From Haliclona indistincta (Eukaryota > Porifera > Demospongiae > Haplosclerida > Chalinidae): DNA of 64,000 bases. The notes below the pieces were generated by a model. That model saw nothing but the letters and a program-made list of their open reading frames with translations, had not been told where the DNA came from and ran no database searches. The DNA is taken from contig OZ024784.1 in assembly GCA_964017065.1 (NCBI GenBank), forward strand, positions 17,775,152 through 17,839,151. The letters run 5' to 3'. Made by a program: the position numbers and the translations under genes. Below, piece by piece: positions 34,269 to 45,487 of this stretch (position 1 is its first letter; the number at the start of each line of letters is the position of its first letter).

Positions 34269-35162
34269 GAGTAAACAGTGTCATGAGGCAAATAATAAAC
34301 TGACTGTCAAAGCTAGTCTGTAGAGCTGCATGAAACACACGATGACCCTCTTCTGTATATTGACGTTGTTGTCAAACATGAGGAGATGGAGTAGAGGAAT
34401 TGCTCTGGTGAGCATATGTGGGTCCTTTTTACTGCAAACAGAAAAAACTGAAAAACACTGTTTTATGGCGGTCACTAACACTCACCAAGCATCTTCGATG
34501 AACCCCACTACAAATTTTCTCACTTCAACGGAATGATCTTGCTGGAAAGCTGTCACTTCCTGAAAAAGAAAAAAAAGAAAATTTTTATTTATCAATACAA
34601 GTTTGTACACAGCCAAAGACAGGGAATGAATAATGAGCAGGTACTGGGTTAAAAAAAACTAACTAGCAGAATGCTAATACGAGTGGAGAAACCCAAATAT
34701 AAATAATAAAATTTTAATAAATAAGTTAAACACAAGGAGATGAATATACAAGTGAGCTAAAAAGGTTGAAATAAGACAAGATAAAACAATTTCTATGTTA
34801 TAGAAAAATAGTTTTTTTAAACGAACAAGATGAGGTCACTTTATTTTATCTAGCGGAGAAAACTCACATCAAAAAAGCTGTCCAGCAGAGCAGGGTCCTT
34901 GTTGATGATCAGCTCTCTCACCTACACCAATATCTCAACTGATTTTTACCAGCTACTACACTCACCTTGAAAAGACATTCTAGCTTCTTCTCCTTGCTGA
35001 GCAGTTGGGCGTCATTAATTAGAGTAACCACCTACACACAGTGATTTTCCTCAGCTATTATTGATCGTGCACATCTAGATCGCTTACCTTCTCTTCGAGC
35101 GGTTGCGAGGCCTCTGCTTCTTCGTCTTCCTGCTGCGCACCTAGCGGAATAAACTTCTCCAT
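25708..35162 (-). CDS. SYMPK: Symplekin, mRNA 3'-end processing scaffold (complete gene)
   Basis: Symplekin is the nuclear scaffold linking CPSF and CstF in pre-mRNA cleavage and histone mRNA processing. ATG at 35160-35162 ([15 protein letters not shown]), stop at 25708-25710. First exons: 35088-35162, 34966-35031, 34868-34921, 34486-34559, 34305-34431 and about 34154-34204. The N-terminal HEAT region is clear: [51 protein letters not shown] Pro/Lys-rich linker follows ([20 protein letters not shown], about 32260-32385). The symplekin C-domain is also clear: [59 protein letters not shown] and [11 protein letters not shown]. About 30 exons; several introns are mostly GA/CT repeats. Two large introns hold mobile elements (26446-27010, 27539-28704). 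Later exon borders were not all fixed. Confidence 0.93.
26446..27010. mobile_element. Inverted-repeat-derived composite in a symplekin intron (relative of 45488-46980)
   Basis: Begins TATGCCTCGGTGGGCGGAGC with the hairpin CACGAGGCATA and ends GAGGCATCTGCACCTTTGGT, as in the larger composite at 45716 and 46452. AAGTAC-type hexamer repeats follow (27000-27110). Interior non-coding. Confidence 0.7.
27000..27110 (+). repeat. Degenerate (AAGTAC)n simple repeat
   Basis: Repeated aagtacaagtacat-type hexamers; no coding sense. Confidence 0.75.
27539..28704. mobile_element. 1,166-bp inverted-repeat element in a symplekin intron, with 7-bp target duplication
   Basis: Ends CAAGAGTAAATAATAG and CTATTATTTACTCTTG. 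The inverted arms extend about 100 bp. TCTAAGC is duplicated at 27532-27538 and 28705-28711. The duplicated symplekin fragment at about 23050 reads ctactctaagctcaatgcag uninterrupted, i.e. the empty site. The interior frame (27697-28041) is not recognisable. Non-autonomous. Confidence 0.92.
29353..30197. mobile_element. hAT-like MITE, copy 2 (845 bp), in a symplekin intron
   Basis: Ends CGGGGGGTTCCAG and reverse CAGGGGGTTCCAG. Exact 8-bp target duplication CAATTAGT at 29345-29352 and 30198-30205. Same family as 19668-20395 but without its nested element. Confidence 0.9.
31797..31950 (+). repeat. (GA)n-rich intron of symplekin
   Basis: Long gagaga runs broken by ggg. Similar tracts in other symplekin introns at 32716-32748, 33412-33502 and 34218-34266. 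On the coding strand they are CT tracts next to acceptors, lying where polypyrimidine tracts belong. Confidence 0.9.
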
Positions 35163-35260
35163 CAACGAGCACACCCGAAGCACCGCCCTACACTATCGAC
35201 CATGTGGGCGAGTAATAATAATAATAACAGGACAATAACAATTAATTATTATGAAACAAA

Positions 35261-37108
35261 TCATTTCCGATTTTTTTTTCGTCCCTTGAATGATGTCCTG
35301 TTGCCTTTTTGAGAACGACGGCCTCGCTCGTTCACAGAAGCAGAGAACAATGATGGTTTACGCACAAACACTCCTTTTCCTAAGGCAATAGATATTTTCA
35401 GCTTGATCTCGGCATCTTGTCTGATAGTCACTCCAACCCAGCCAACACTAGACAGGACAATGTCTGCACAGCTGAACTTCCATCCTATGCCGGTCAATGT
35501 GTGCTCTTCACTGAGGAGGGCAGGAAACTTGCTCAATCTTTCCGTATCACCACATGGTACAGCCAAAAGAGGCTCACCAAGATGCCTAGCATATATGGTG
35601 TCAATTTTGTCGAAACGAGTAGCATGAATCGGAAGTCTCTTGGAGACAAACGCTGTAAAATAAGCTGACTCATCACCCTCCATGTAATCCAGTCGAGCTA
35701 AACCACCAAACATCAAACTCTGTCCCGGTTTAAGAATGAAGGTGCGTGGAATCAGTTGTTTCTCAGGAAGAGCTAGCTTGAGTTCCTCAGTGGTCAACAG
35801 ATTAATAATCTGAGCAGAGTTGACTGCACCTGGCGTGTCGTACAACCAGAACCGATGCTTAGGATTTTCATTCGTCACAACCTCTAACTCTCTGGATTTT
35901 CGTGGTTTTGACTTTTTGAGACCAATTTCCCTCAATACTCCGGCAACCTCGTCATCGGCATCAATAGCAGGGCGGAATATATCATGTTGCTCCACTTCAA
36001 TATCTAGTTCTTTCGGTCTCGGATTATGAGTCCAGTTACCAAAAAAGTCGGGTTGTTCAGGCTCACCAAATGGTGTATTACAGTACAGTCCTTTCTTTTG
36101 AGCTTGTTGGAGCAGACGTTGTCTCTTTCCAACAGACATGATAGGAAAACTGACCAGGTCTAAGGTCGTCCCCGGCCATTGCGATATGGTGACAGCAGGA
36201 GCCCTCATATTGTCAGCTTTACTCCAGCGACCCGGCTTAGCACCACACAAAGAGACCAAGAGGCGATTGAATAGTGAGCTTTTGCCGACATTGGTGCAAC
36301 CAAGTAGGAACACATTCCCTCTATTGCCCCAACTGTTGACAATCGTGTGAGTGAGTGTGTCCACTCCAGTGTCTTCCTTTGCACTGATAAACACCACACG
36401 CTCAATGAAACAGTCACGTAGGCTACCACTCGCAGCCACTGTTCTTATGTGTCTTTCTAGCAAATGCAAGTCCGAGTTTGAAGTACTGGGCAACAGGTCC
36501 ATCTTATTACCGACAATAACAACGGGATTGCCTGGCTTAATAAAAGAACGAATATTAGGAAAGAGACTGCCAGGAAAATCGACAACATCAACCATGAGCA
36601 GAATTAGAGCTTTCTTGTCTTTGAGAGGTTCTAGACACCTAAGATACTCATCCTCTGGAACAGACACATCTAGAGCATTGCTGTAGTGCTTCAGTTGGAA
36701 ACAGCGCAGGCAGATCGGTGGCTTGTCATCTACCTTCTCACGGAATGGTGGTTCTACTAGATCATCAGTTGAGCTGCTATTCTCGTTGGGCTGCTTCTCC
36801 TCGCCGAACTCCTTTTTGAACACATCTTTTGCTATGTACCCAGGACTATTCGGATCTCTTGACTGTAGTGTTATGCCACAGCCACAACAGGTATGCTCCT
36901 CGACAGTTACTGATTCGTGATCAGTTTGGAGGTCGAGCGAGCAGTACCGAGAAAGACACAGACGAAGGGGGTTGTCTATTCGATTACCAATCTTGGGGTA
37001 GATTTTGTGAGGTATCAGTGTCCCTGCTGGTCGTGATAAGCAGCTAACAGTCCTAGTCCTCTTGAAACCATGTCGGAAAGAAACTCGTGCCAGCAATCGC
37101 AACGCCAT
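35261..37108 (-). CDS. NOA1: NOA1-type mitochondrial circularly permuted GTPase
   Basis: Single exon, 615 residues, GTPase of the YqeH/NOA1 family involved in mitochondrial ribosome assembly. The start MALRLLARVSFRHGFKRTRT at 37108 gives an Arg-rich amphipathic mitochondrial presequence; an in-frame ATG at 37180 would precede it but leaves only 3 bp to the divergent gene. Domains in order: zinc-binding CCGCG (74-78) paired with CLRCF (133-137); then the permuted G motifs G4 NKMD (201-204), G5 SAKE (242-245), G1 GCTNVGKSS (270-278), G2 PGTT (312-315) and G3 DTPG (424-427); then a C-terminal domain rich in Lys/Arg (KGNRTSFKGRKKNRK end). The G4-G5-G1-G2-G3 order is diagnostic. Confidence 0.95.
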   Translation of the reverse strand: MALRLLARVSFRHGFKRTRTVSCLSRPAGTLIPHKIYPKIGNRIDNPLRLCLSRYCSLDLQTDHESVTVEEHTCCGCGITLQSRDPNSPGYIAKDVFKKEFGEEKQPNENSSSTDDLVEPPFREKVDDKPPICLRCFQLKHYSNALDVSVPEDEYLRCLEPLKDKKALILLMVDVVDFPGSLFPNIRSFIKPGNPVVIVGNKMDLLPSTSNSDLHLLERHIRTVAASGSLRDCFIERVVFISAKEDTGVDTLTHTIVNSWGNRGNVFLLGCTNVGKSSLFNRLLVSLCGAKPGRWSKADNMRAPAVTISQWPGTTLDLVSFPIMSVGKRQRLLQQAQKKGLYCNTPFGEPEQPDFFGNWTHNPRPKELDIEVEQHDIFRPAIDADDEVAGVLREIGLKKSKPRKSRELEVVTNENPKHRFWLYDTPGAVNSAQIINLLTTEELKLALPEKQLIPRTFILKPGQSLMFGGLARLDYMEGDESAYFTAFVSKRLPIHATRFDKIDTIYARHLGEPLLAVPCGDTERLSKFPALLSEEHTLTGIGWKFSCADIVLSSVGWVGVTIRQDAEIKLKISIALGKGVFVRKPSLFSASVNERGRRSQKGNRTSFKGRKKNRK

Positions 37109-37183
37109 CGAGCACGTGGGTGGGCGTGGTAGACGTGTCAACCAGCCACACCTCAATTTCCATGGAAACTGTCCCTGCAAGAC
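37109..37183. promoter_or_regulatory. Bidirectional promoter region, NOA1 and coiled-coil gene
   Basis: 75 bp separate the two start codons of oppositely directed genes. Contains CATGGAAACTGTCCCTGC; no clear TATA box. Confidence 0.6.
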
Positions 37184-38330
37184 ATGTCGTCTACAGCTTC
37201 TTCTACAATGCCTCTGGGCAGTACCGCCAGCGCAGCGGCGGCAGAAATGACTACGGACGTGAACAGCATTGTAGAGAAGCTGCAGGAGCTGTGTAAGATA
37301 TAAAACACGTATAATGTAAGCACTTACTGTGAAAGTGCAGGTTCTATCATCAAGTCAAGAATGCCTTTTGAGTCTCGCCAAGCTGCTGAGGATGACATAG
37401 AAGAAGTTATACAACATCTTAGGGAGCTGGTAAGTGTTGTATGTGCTCACGTGAGAATCAGTGTGTCAGTATACTGGGGTAACACTAGGATCAGCAAAGA
37501 CTGTTAGCTCATGAAAAGCTGGAAGCAGAGACTATCACGTGCAGTGTATTGAGACACAGAGTCAGCACATTCGATAACAATCTGAGAGCAGAAGTGACCA
37601 GTAAGCAGAGCGCAGCAGTAAAATAACATCCTTTAAATTTTTTCTACATTGTATTCAGGAGCAGTAGCAGCGGCCAGAGATTCAAATTCAACTCAGCTCA
37701 AAGAACTGCAGGTCTAGCCGCACTAGTGGTGTTGTGTGTTGACAATAGTTGTTCAATGCACAGGACAAGCTCATGGATATGGACAAAGAGTCCGACCAGC
37801 TCGGGAAGAAACATGAAGTGCTGGAACTGCACAATGAAGTGCTTCAGTGAGTTCGAATTCCAGCATAAGTGTTGACAACATTGCACATCAATGAATTTGC
37901 TGCATTTTTGCTTTACTATTACATGTGTTCTCTGACTGTGCGTTGCACTGCAGGCCTGAGCTAAGCAAGCTTCAAACTGATCATGAGAGACTTGTCGAGA
38001 CTCTGAATGCAGAAGTCTCTCAACGAACAAGGTTTGTAGTATGCAAAGCAAAGAGCGTGCTATATATTTCCATCGTTTCTAGCATGAAAATTGTACTGAA
38101 TGAAACAGAAGAGAAACTCAGAGAAACTAACACACAAGTGAGTTATAATGACTCATGTTGTCATGCTCTAGCTATTACGTTGCTCTGTGCAGACTCGATC
38201 GCTTGAATCAACTATTGCAGCACTGGAAGAGAAGCTCAGATTACACAAAGAGCAGTATACCAACAGCAAGAAGGAGTCATTGATGGAACTAGTGGGTGTT
38301 GCAGTAGCTTCACACTGTCACATACATGCT

Positions 38331-38364
<34 letters not shown>

Positions 38365-41300
38365 AGGATCTTATTAGGGTAAAACTAGATGATCAAACCA
38401 TAGAGAATAGCAAACTGTCTAGGTACACTAGTTGACATTGCGCCAAGTACACTACAATCTATTCTCTCCTGTTTAGTACTATTGGGCAAATTGAGAGTGA
38501 ACTGGTTGATTCTGCTTTAGCGTTGAAGGACAAGCAGCGCATTGTGAGATACATCGAAGCTAGCATTGAGCGACTGCTAGCTTGTGAGGCTGATCTGAGA
38601 GAGAAGCTCCTAGACATGGAGAGATCTATTGCTCTACTCAATCAAACAGAGTAAGAATGAGTTGTTGAGGGTAGTGCAGATATTGCATTGGTAGACGTGA
38701 CGTCGACGTGTTGCATGATGCATATCGCATGCAGTGAGGGCAGGCAGTACATGTGAGGGAGAGGTGTTGCATGCTGCATGCAGGGCAGGCAGTACACGTG
38801 AGGGAGAGGTGTTGCATGCTGCATGCAGGGCAGGCAGTACACGTGAGGGAGAGGTGTTGCATGCTGCATGCAGGGCAGGCAGTACACGTGAGGGAGAGGT
38901 GTTGACCACAAATAATATGTGCATAGATAATACAGTACAGATGATTGCAGCAAACTTGACTCTCAGTTTTGACAAACATACTACAAGGACTGTTAATTTG
39001 TGGTCAACACCACACCTCTCCCTATACTAGCATGTAGTCTACAGGGAGAGGTGTGGTGTTGACCACAAAATAATTATGAGTCCACGTCCTTGTAGTCTGT
39101 TGGTCAAAACTGAGAGTCAAGTTTGCTGCAATCAGCTGTACGTATAATCCGACGTCTGTCTTGTCAAAGTTTGTTGTTGCCAATATCAAGATGGCCTTTG
39201 CTGAGCGACTCGTCTTATTTCTAGCGCTCACTGGCACTCTTTCGAGGGCGATTCGAAGCGAAACTTTTGTCGTGTCTGCGACGGAAACTCTCGAGTATTT
39301 TCTCTGCGGCAATGGACAAGAAATTTTCCAACGTGAAGAGGGTCGAATCGGAATAGACTTGCTGCTTCCAAGTAACGTGACTCACTTCATCTCCCCGGGT
39401 AGTTCCTGTGTCGTTCAAAACCTCACCAATGTCGTTATCTCCAGCGACACTCCGGGAGAACGTGCAGAGATTGTGTGCAACCATACCGGCGAGTTCTCCT
39501 TCTTCACTACGAGGAGTTTCGCTTTCTTGAATAGCAACAACTTGACTCTGAGGGACCTCAGTTTTTCTCAGTGCGGTGGAGTACTGTCTCAAAAGGCACT
39601 TGTTTATGAAAACTCCACTGAGGTGCCTGTGTATTTTGGAACTAACCAATCTGCTGTGCTTTTCCTCAGCGAGACACTCGACCTCACTCTTGACAACATT
39701 GCTGTTACTGAGTACTATGGTTTTGCTGCCATTGCCGCTAACCTGTATGGTTCTTCTTTATTAAACCGTCTACAAATATTCAACTCTTTGGGGGCAACTC
39801 TTTGCCCATCTCTTATTCACAATCACACTCGTGGTAACTACACCTGCTATGGATCTGGAGTACTAGTGTATATTCACGATAGTAAAGTGACGCCACTAAA
39901 CTACACTCAAAAGCTTATCATTGCAAAGTCTTTGTTCATGAACAATTCCTACTGGACCAACGACTATGTGTGTATGCACAATGTCTTTCAGTTCAATCCT
40001 GATCGTATCCCCATCGTCGGAGCTGGAGGCCTGACTGTCTACTTTACTCAATCTGACTATGGCTATACAGCTCAAATGGTTGAATGTAATATCACAGAGA
40101 ACAGCGGCACAGTTGCTGGTGGAATATTCACAGCTTACGTCAACTCACCACCCAACTCTTTGCTATATCTCAACAATACAGTATTTTCAAAGAATTACAA
40201 CCTGCTTCCAATCTGTCCCGGAACTGCCTTTTCTATGTATATATATACTATACAGAACCCTACATAGCATCTTATATCCCCAATCATCAAAATCAATTAC
40301 TGATTTGGACACCACTGATCTTCTTTAACACACTGTTTACGAACCATACTCCCCACAATAGAAACGTTATTCAGTCTAGCTCGGCAGTATACTTGATATT
40401 AGCAGATCAACCTTTGTTTGATGTTGCTGTCGAAATGAATAGAGTTAATTTTACACACAATGGTGCCTTTTCCACTGGTATCTGCTTGTATGCTCAAACT
40501 TGTTATGGACTATCAGATAACAGCAAACCGCTTAGTTTGTTGATGATTGATGTGGTCGTCAAAGACAACTTTCAGTATTTTGGTAAGAATGCAGCCGGTG
40601 TAATGACCAATTCCAGCCAATTTGTTTTTACTGGATTAGATAAGGTAAAGATTATAGGTAATGCATTGCTGGGCAGCAGTTTCATTGCCAACAATGGTAC
40701 AGTTTTGGAAGCATATGACAGTGACATTCATCTTTCTGGGAATGTTCTGTTCAAAGATAACATGGCATCGCAGGGAGCTGCCATAGGCCTCAAAAGTAAC
40801 TCCCATCTCATCATTGCAGACAACAGTAACATTCTTTTTCAGAACAACCATGTCTTCTTGGATGGTGGCGCTATTTACGCCGATGAGGTCGGAACAGAGA
40901 ACTCGTTTTGTGTTATTCAAGTTGATTCTTATAAAAGAAATTTGACGGAACTAAATATAAATGTGACCTTTGATGGAAACACAGCTCTCAGGTCTGGCCC
41001 GGCAACCTATATAGGTCCTTTGCAGCTCTGCTTTCAAGCGAGAGTACACGTCTTTCCTCGCCACTTGAATGACCTCTACAACTCCATCTTCACGTTTTCT
41101 GGTAATAAAACCCGTGCACTTGCTTCTCCCGCTGTGGATATTTGTCCTTGTGTCAACAACTTAGCAAACTGTGATATGGAATTTCCAACTATTTCAGTCT
41201 ATCCTGGAGACAGTATTACAGTCAGCTTGATAGCTATAGACTCCACTGGTGGAACCGTCTTTTCTCAGCTAAATTCCAGCTTCAGTAAGACTGACTCAAC

Positions 41301-44300
41301 CATAGTGCCCTTAGCAGGTTGGTGGATCAGTCCAGATCAAGAGATTACTACTCTGTATAATGAAGAATGCCGATCTCTCACGTATACAATACACTGCAGT
41401 GAACTCACTCATACCAATGGTAGGCTGAACTTTGCTGTGCCAAGTCTCCCTCCTTTAGCGTATCAGAATATCTCCCTCAAACCTTGCCCTCCTGGATTTG
41501 TGTTAAATCAGTCCAAAGGAGAGTGTGTTTGTAATGAATTTCTGAGCAAGATGCAAATAGAATGTGACCGTGATTCTAAAGTCCTCAAACAAAGCAAGAG
41601 TGAAACAATGTCCTGGATTGGAGTGATTCAAAATGACAGCTCACAAGAAGATTTTTACATGGGCTATGCTCCGTTCTGTCCTCCAACTTACTGTAGATTA
41701 TCCGCCACACTAGATCCAGCCCTCGAAAACTCATCAGTGTGTTACATTGGTAGAACTGGTATTCTCTGTGGTAACTGTCTACCTGGCTATAGTATATCTC
41801 TGGGGCCTCACATGTGCCTGGAGTGCTCCGACTACTGGTTGTTCACTATCATAGTATATCTTGGAGGAGGTATAATAGCTGTTGTGATCATGTTTGCACT
41901 AAATCTAACACTTCACTTGGGAACAATTGGTGGAATTATTTTCTACGCAAATCTATCTAGAGTATCTCATATTATACAACCTGTGACTTGGCTGCTTGTT
42001 TTTATGGAACCATTTTCTATCTTTAATCTTGACCAATCTTTCCCATCTTGTCTCTATAACGGAATGACAATGGCCGCTAAGTTAGGGCTACAGCTAGCAT
42101 ACTCCTTCTATCTGTGGATTATAGTTGCTACTGTACTAATAGTTGCTCACTGCAGCTCTTCTCAAGCAACCAGAGTCTTACAATCTTCAGTACAGGTTCT
42201 AGTAACACTAGTTCACCTCTCCTTCTCTAGACTACTCATCACTGTCATTGATGTTGTCGCACATGGTACTATTATCACAGACCACAGTGAGTATTCAGTT
42301 TGGTTAGCAGACGGTAGTGTTGAATTTGGAAAATCTCTTGAGCACATCATTCTTTTGTGTGTAGCCTCACTGATTGCGGTGTTTATAATCATTCCTTACC
42401 TAGTGATTGGTACCTTGGGATCGTTTGGTCTTCGTTATCGATGGGTCAACAAACTGAGACCTTTCATTGATGCTATCCACGCTCCATACAAGGATAACAG
42501 ACGCTATTGGTTTGGTGTGAGACTGATTCTACTGGTTATCATCTATGTTACATATGCCATCTTGAGAGGGCGCTATCCACAAGAACAGCAGCTTTTAACA
42601 GTGGTCGTCTTGGTCACTTTCACAATAATTCAAGCAACTATTGCTCCTTTTGAGAATGAGTATGTTGGCTTTCTTGACACTTGGGTAATGTTCAATGCAA
42701 TCTTGCTAGTCTGTATCAATCTATACAGCATACTAGGTGGAGACAATGCTGAATATATGCTGCTTATCAACCTCATTGTAATGCTATGTACTGGTACGGC
42801 TGTGATAATGTACCATGCCGTGCTTGTAGTGCGAAGAGTAAGGAAGAAAACTGTTGGCACCGCCACAGTACCAATCCATACATCGACATCACCAAACTAC
42901 CATTCAACCGGGCACACCACACCTCTGAGTGAATCTTGTCAATTCAGAGAATCTCTACTGGACCAGAGTAACTAAAACTACATGACTGCACTTTCATGCA
43001 TATTCACCTGTTCAAGCCTGTATTATTATTTGTTTTCTGATTATGATTATCATGATAAGGTGTTATTATCAAAACTTCCTTTACTATATAAGCAGTTAGT
43101 TGTAAGGGAGTAACAGCACTGCAATGCTCCTATAATTCTGTAGTTTCACCAATGATTGTAGTATAGTATTTACTTGATACTGTTTGGTGCAATAGGATTA
43201 GAACAGCCCAGCAGAGCAAGAAGGATGAGGAGATGTACAAGAAGAGACAGAAAGATGTGGAGGGGAAAATAGAACAGACAAAACGAGAGATAGAAATAGC
43301 TGGCAAAGAGACCAGCAGATTAAATGAGATTAGAAAGAAACTGAAGAGAGGTTTGTCTTATAAAATTATTTTTAAATGATGCTCTTGTTTTCTTCAGAAA
43401 TGAAGCTTGCTAAGGATGCAAGAGATTTGCAATCAACTGGTCTAGCTGATATTAGAGCTAGGTATAATAGTTATTATTTGCTTTTGTATTTCACATAAAT
43501 TAATGTATGTCATGGTAATGCACAATAATTATAGTGTGGACCAAGCCAAGAGGAGAATGCTGTTTGAATCTGGAGAGGGAGCCAGGTTGATGGCTGAAAA
43601 TAGAGAGCTTGAGTTCCGCTTGAACCAGACCAGAGACACTCACAAGTTAGTCTGGCGCTTGATAATTCAGTTATCAACTAATTGCACAGATCGAATGTTC
43701 AGCTGTTCAAAGAGGAGATTGCCGAACTAAGAGACCAATTGTCACGAGAGAGTAAACTTAGGTACCAACAAAAATACTGACTATTAATAGTTTTTTTTTT
43801 ATGGTCTAATATTGTAGACAACAGTTTGAAGATACCAACAATGATGTTGAAAAACAAATACAGGCTCAGTTAACGGAACATGCATTGACTATGAGGACAC
43901 TCACAGCCAAGATTGTTAACACAGAGGATTCAGACCAGGAACTAGCCATGAGGGTATGGATATCAGCTTTAGCTATAATACTTATTGCTTCTCAGACTGT
44001 TAGCCTTAAAAAAGAAATTGAAGATCTCAAGTCAACGAAAGGAGCGCTTGAGCAAGACCTTCAATCAAAGAAAGCTGAGCTTCAACATACGAAGAGAGCT
44101 CTGGAAGACCACATTGTCTCACTTGAGGTATGTTATTTCAGCAGCAGTAGAGTAATGCTGCAAATAATGTCAAACAGGACAGTATTGCTGAGTTGACTGA
44201 AGAACTATGTGATCATGTTGAAACTCTAAAGGAGAAAGAAGTAAGAGAAGACGATTGCAGATTTTACAATCTTTTTGCAGCCAGTATTGCAGTCACTAGA

Positions 44301-45281
44301 AGTTGAATACGACACTACTCGTGAAGACTATGAGGTGAAAAAGAAAGAAGTGATTGGTGAGAGAAAAAATGAAAGGCTCGCATGCACATACTGTGTACTA
44401 TTAGGTTTGAAGAATAAACGGACGGGACTTGAGGATATGTGCAAGAAGCTTGAAACTGACTTAAGCAGGATGTATATTCCACAGGTTTGTACATGTAACA
44501 GTGTTTTTTTAATTAGTCCTCCAATTCAAGGATAAGCTACGTATGGAGGCATTACGCCGCAGGGCTTATACACGCAGGTGGCTACACCAACAGGAAGCTG
44601 AGGTGGAAAAAATGGAAGAGAAGGTGGCTGAGCGTCAGCAACAGCTCAGTGCTGTCCTTAATGAGAACAAAAGGTTCAAAAAATAATTATTGTAAAAGTA
44701 TTGGTCACTTGATTTTTTGTGCAGATTTGAAGAGGTAAGTTTTGACTGCACCCTTCTAGTATAGCTGCTACTCAATTTGACATTGCTGATAGACTCGCAT
44801 GATGCTTGAGACTGAGAGTGACAGACTAAGATCACTGTATGAGAGTGGTTCACACGTTGGTAAAGCTATGGACATGCATTTCAGGGAATGCCGTGGTAAG
44901 TCAAGCATGCTCCAGATAACAGTATCAGACATTCATCTCCATTGCCAGATGGTCTAGCAGAGCAGTGGAAAGAAAATAAGAAAATGGAAGAAGTGTGTTG
45001 AGCACGCCTATAAAATATTGCTGTTATATTTTTTATCCTATGATACAGGCATATTGTGAAAGAGACAAAGCCGTGCTTAAAGACATTTCTATGATAAAAG
45101 ACCATTCTGATGAAAGACTCCAAACGTAATCACAAGCATACATCTTATTACAAAAATGTGTAACATATTGATCCACTGCAGGTTGTCTGATCTTCATGCC
45201 ATGTATGATGAGGAAATCACAAAGTTCACTCATTTCTTACACACTGCCGCATCTAAACGTCGGAAATCATCATTTAAATGA
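37184..45281 (+). CDS. Long coiled-coil protein, 25 exons, host of a nested gene
   Basis: All 25 exons join in phase to 757 residues: 37184-37292, 37341-37429, 37489-37600, 37659-37711, 37764-37846, 37954-38031, 38083-38137, 38193-38291, 38367-38422, 38477-38650, 43196-43350, 43398-43461, 43535-43645, 43690-43761, 43818-43953, 43996-44127, 44178-44240, 44281-44356, 44405-44484, 44531-44673, 44725-44734 (10-nt microexon), 44793-44895, 44949-44992, 45049-45125 and 45182-45281. After a Ser/Ala-rich start it is nearly all heptad-type Glu/Lys/Leu helix, ending in a basic tail (SKRRKSSFK). No enzyme motif. It resembles ciliary CCDC proteins of similar size (CCDC175/178 type), but I cannot assign an orthologue. 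Intron 10 (38651-43195) contains a beta-helix receptor-like gene on the same strand. Confidence 0.82.
38734..38902 (+). repeat. 45-bp tandem repeat in intron 10, about 3.7 units
   Basis: Unit contains gtgagggagaggtgttgcat then gctgcatgcagggcaggcag. It is a multiple of three, so it produces open repeat frames on both strands that are not genes. Confidence 0.9.
38942..39130. repeat. Long hairpin upstream of the nested gene
   Basis: Arms about 38942-39023 and 39044-39130 are inverted near-copies (GATTGCAGCAAACTTGACTC... and the reverse ...GAGTCAAGTTTGCTGCAATC), centred near 39034. It ends 60 bp before the nested gene's start codon. Confidence 0.88.
39191..42975 (+). CDS. Beta-helix, Cys-rich multipass membrane protein, nested in an intron; one frameshift
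   Basis: Intronless, about 1,260 residues if read across one frameshift. Start MAFAERLVLFLALTGTLSRA is a signal peptide. The ectodomain has repeated N-glycosylation sites and right-handed beta-helix-like turns (FTHNGAF, LSGNVLFKDNMAS). Next are CPPGFVLNQSKGECVC and the conserved CYIGRTGILCGNCLPGYS. From about 41830 there are 7-9 hydrophobic helices, with FIDAIHAPYKDNRRYWFGVR between them. The frame shifts near 40236-40250, in a TATATATATACTATAC tract: the first frame stops at 40265-40267, while the second is open from upstream of the tract to 42975. It is a diverged relative of the tandem genes at 47494-64000 but on the opposite strand. The shift may be an assembly error or a real disabling change. 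Confidence 0.8.
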
Positions 45282-45487
45282 ACTTCACACTGCATCAGTA
45301 TGTAGTAGCAATCTCAGTTCATATCAGAATTTTTATCACTCTTCTGTGTAGAGCAAAAAATTAGGAAAATTTGTTCAATACAATGAAAATTTGATTGATG
45401 TAAGACTTGATGATGTAAACAGTATTAAAAAACAACCATCACTCACATGTTAATAATTTATTTGTACGTTCCACAAGTGCTGCAACA

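Noticed and set aside
38634..38979. Three overlapping minus-strand frames with HVYCLPCMQH-type repeats
   Set aside because: The 45-bp repeat unit is a multiple of three, so all frames stay open; no gene evidence.
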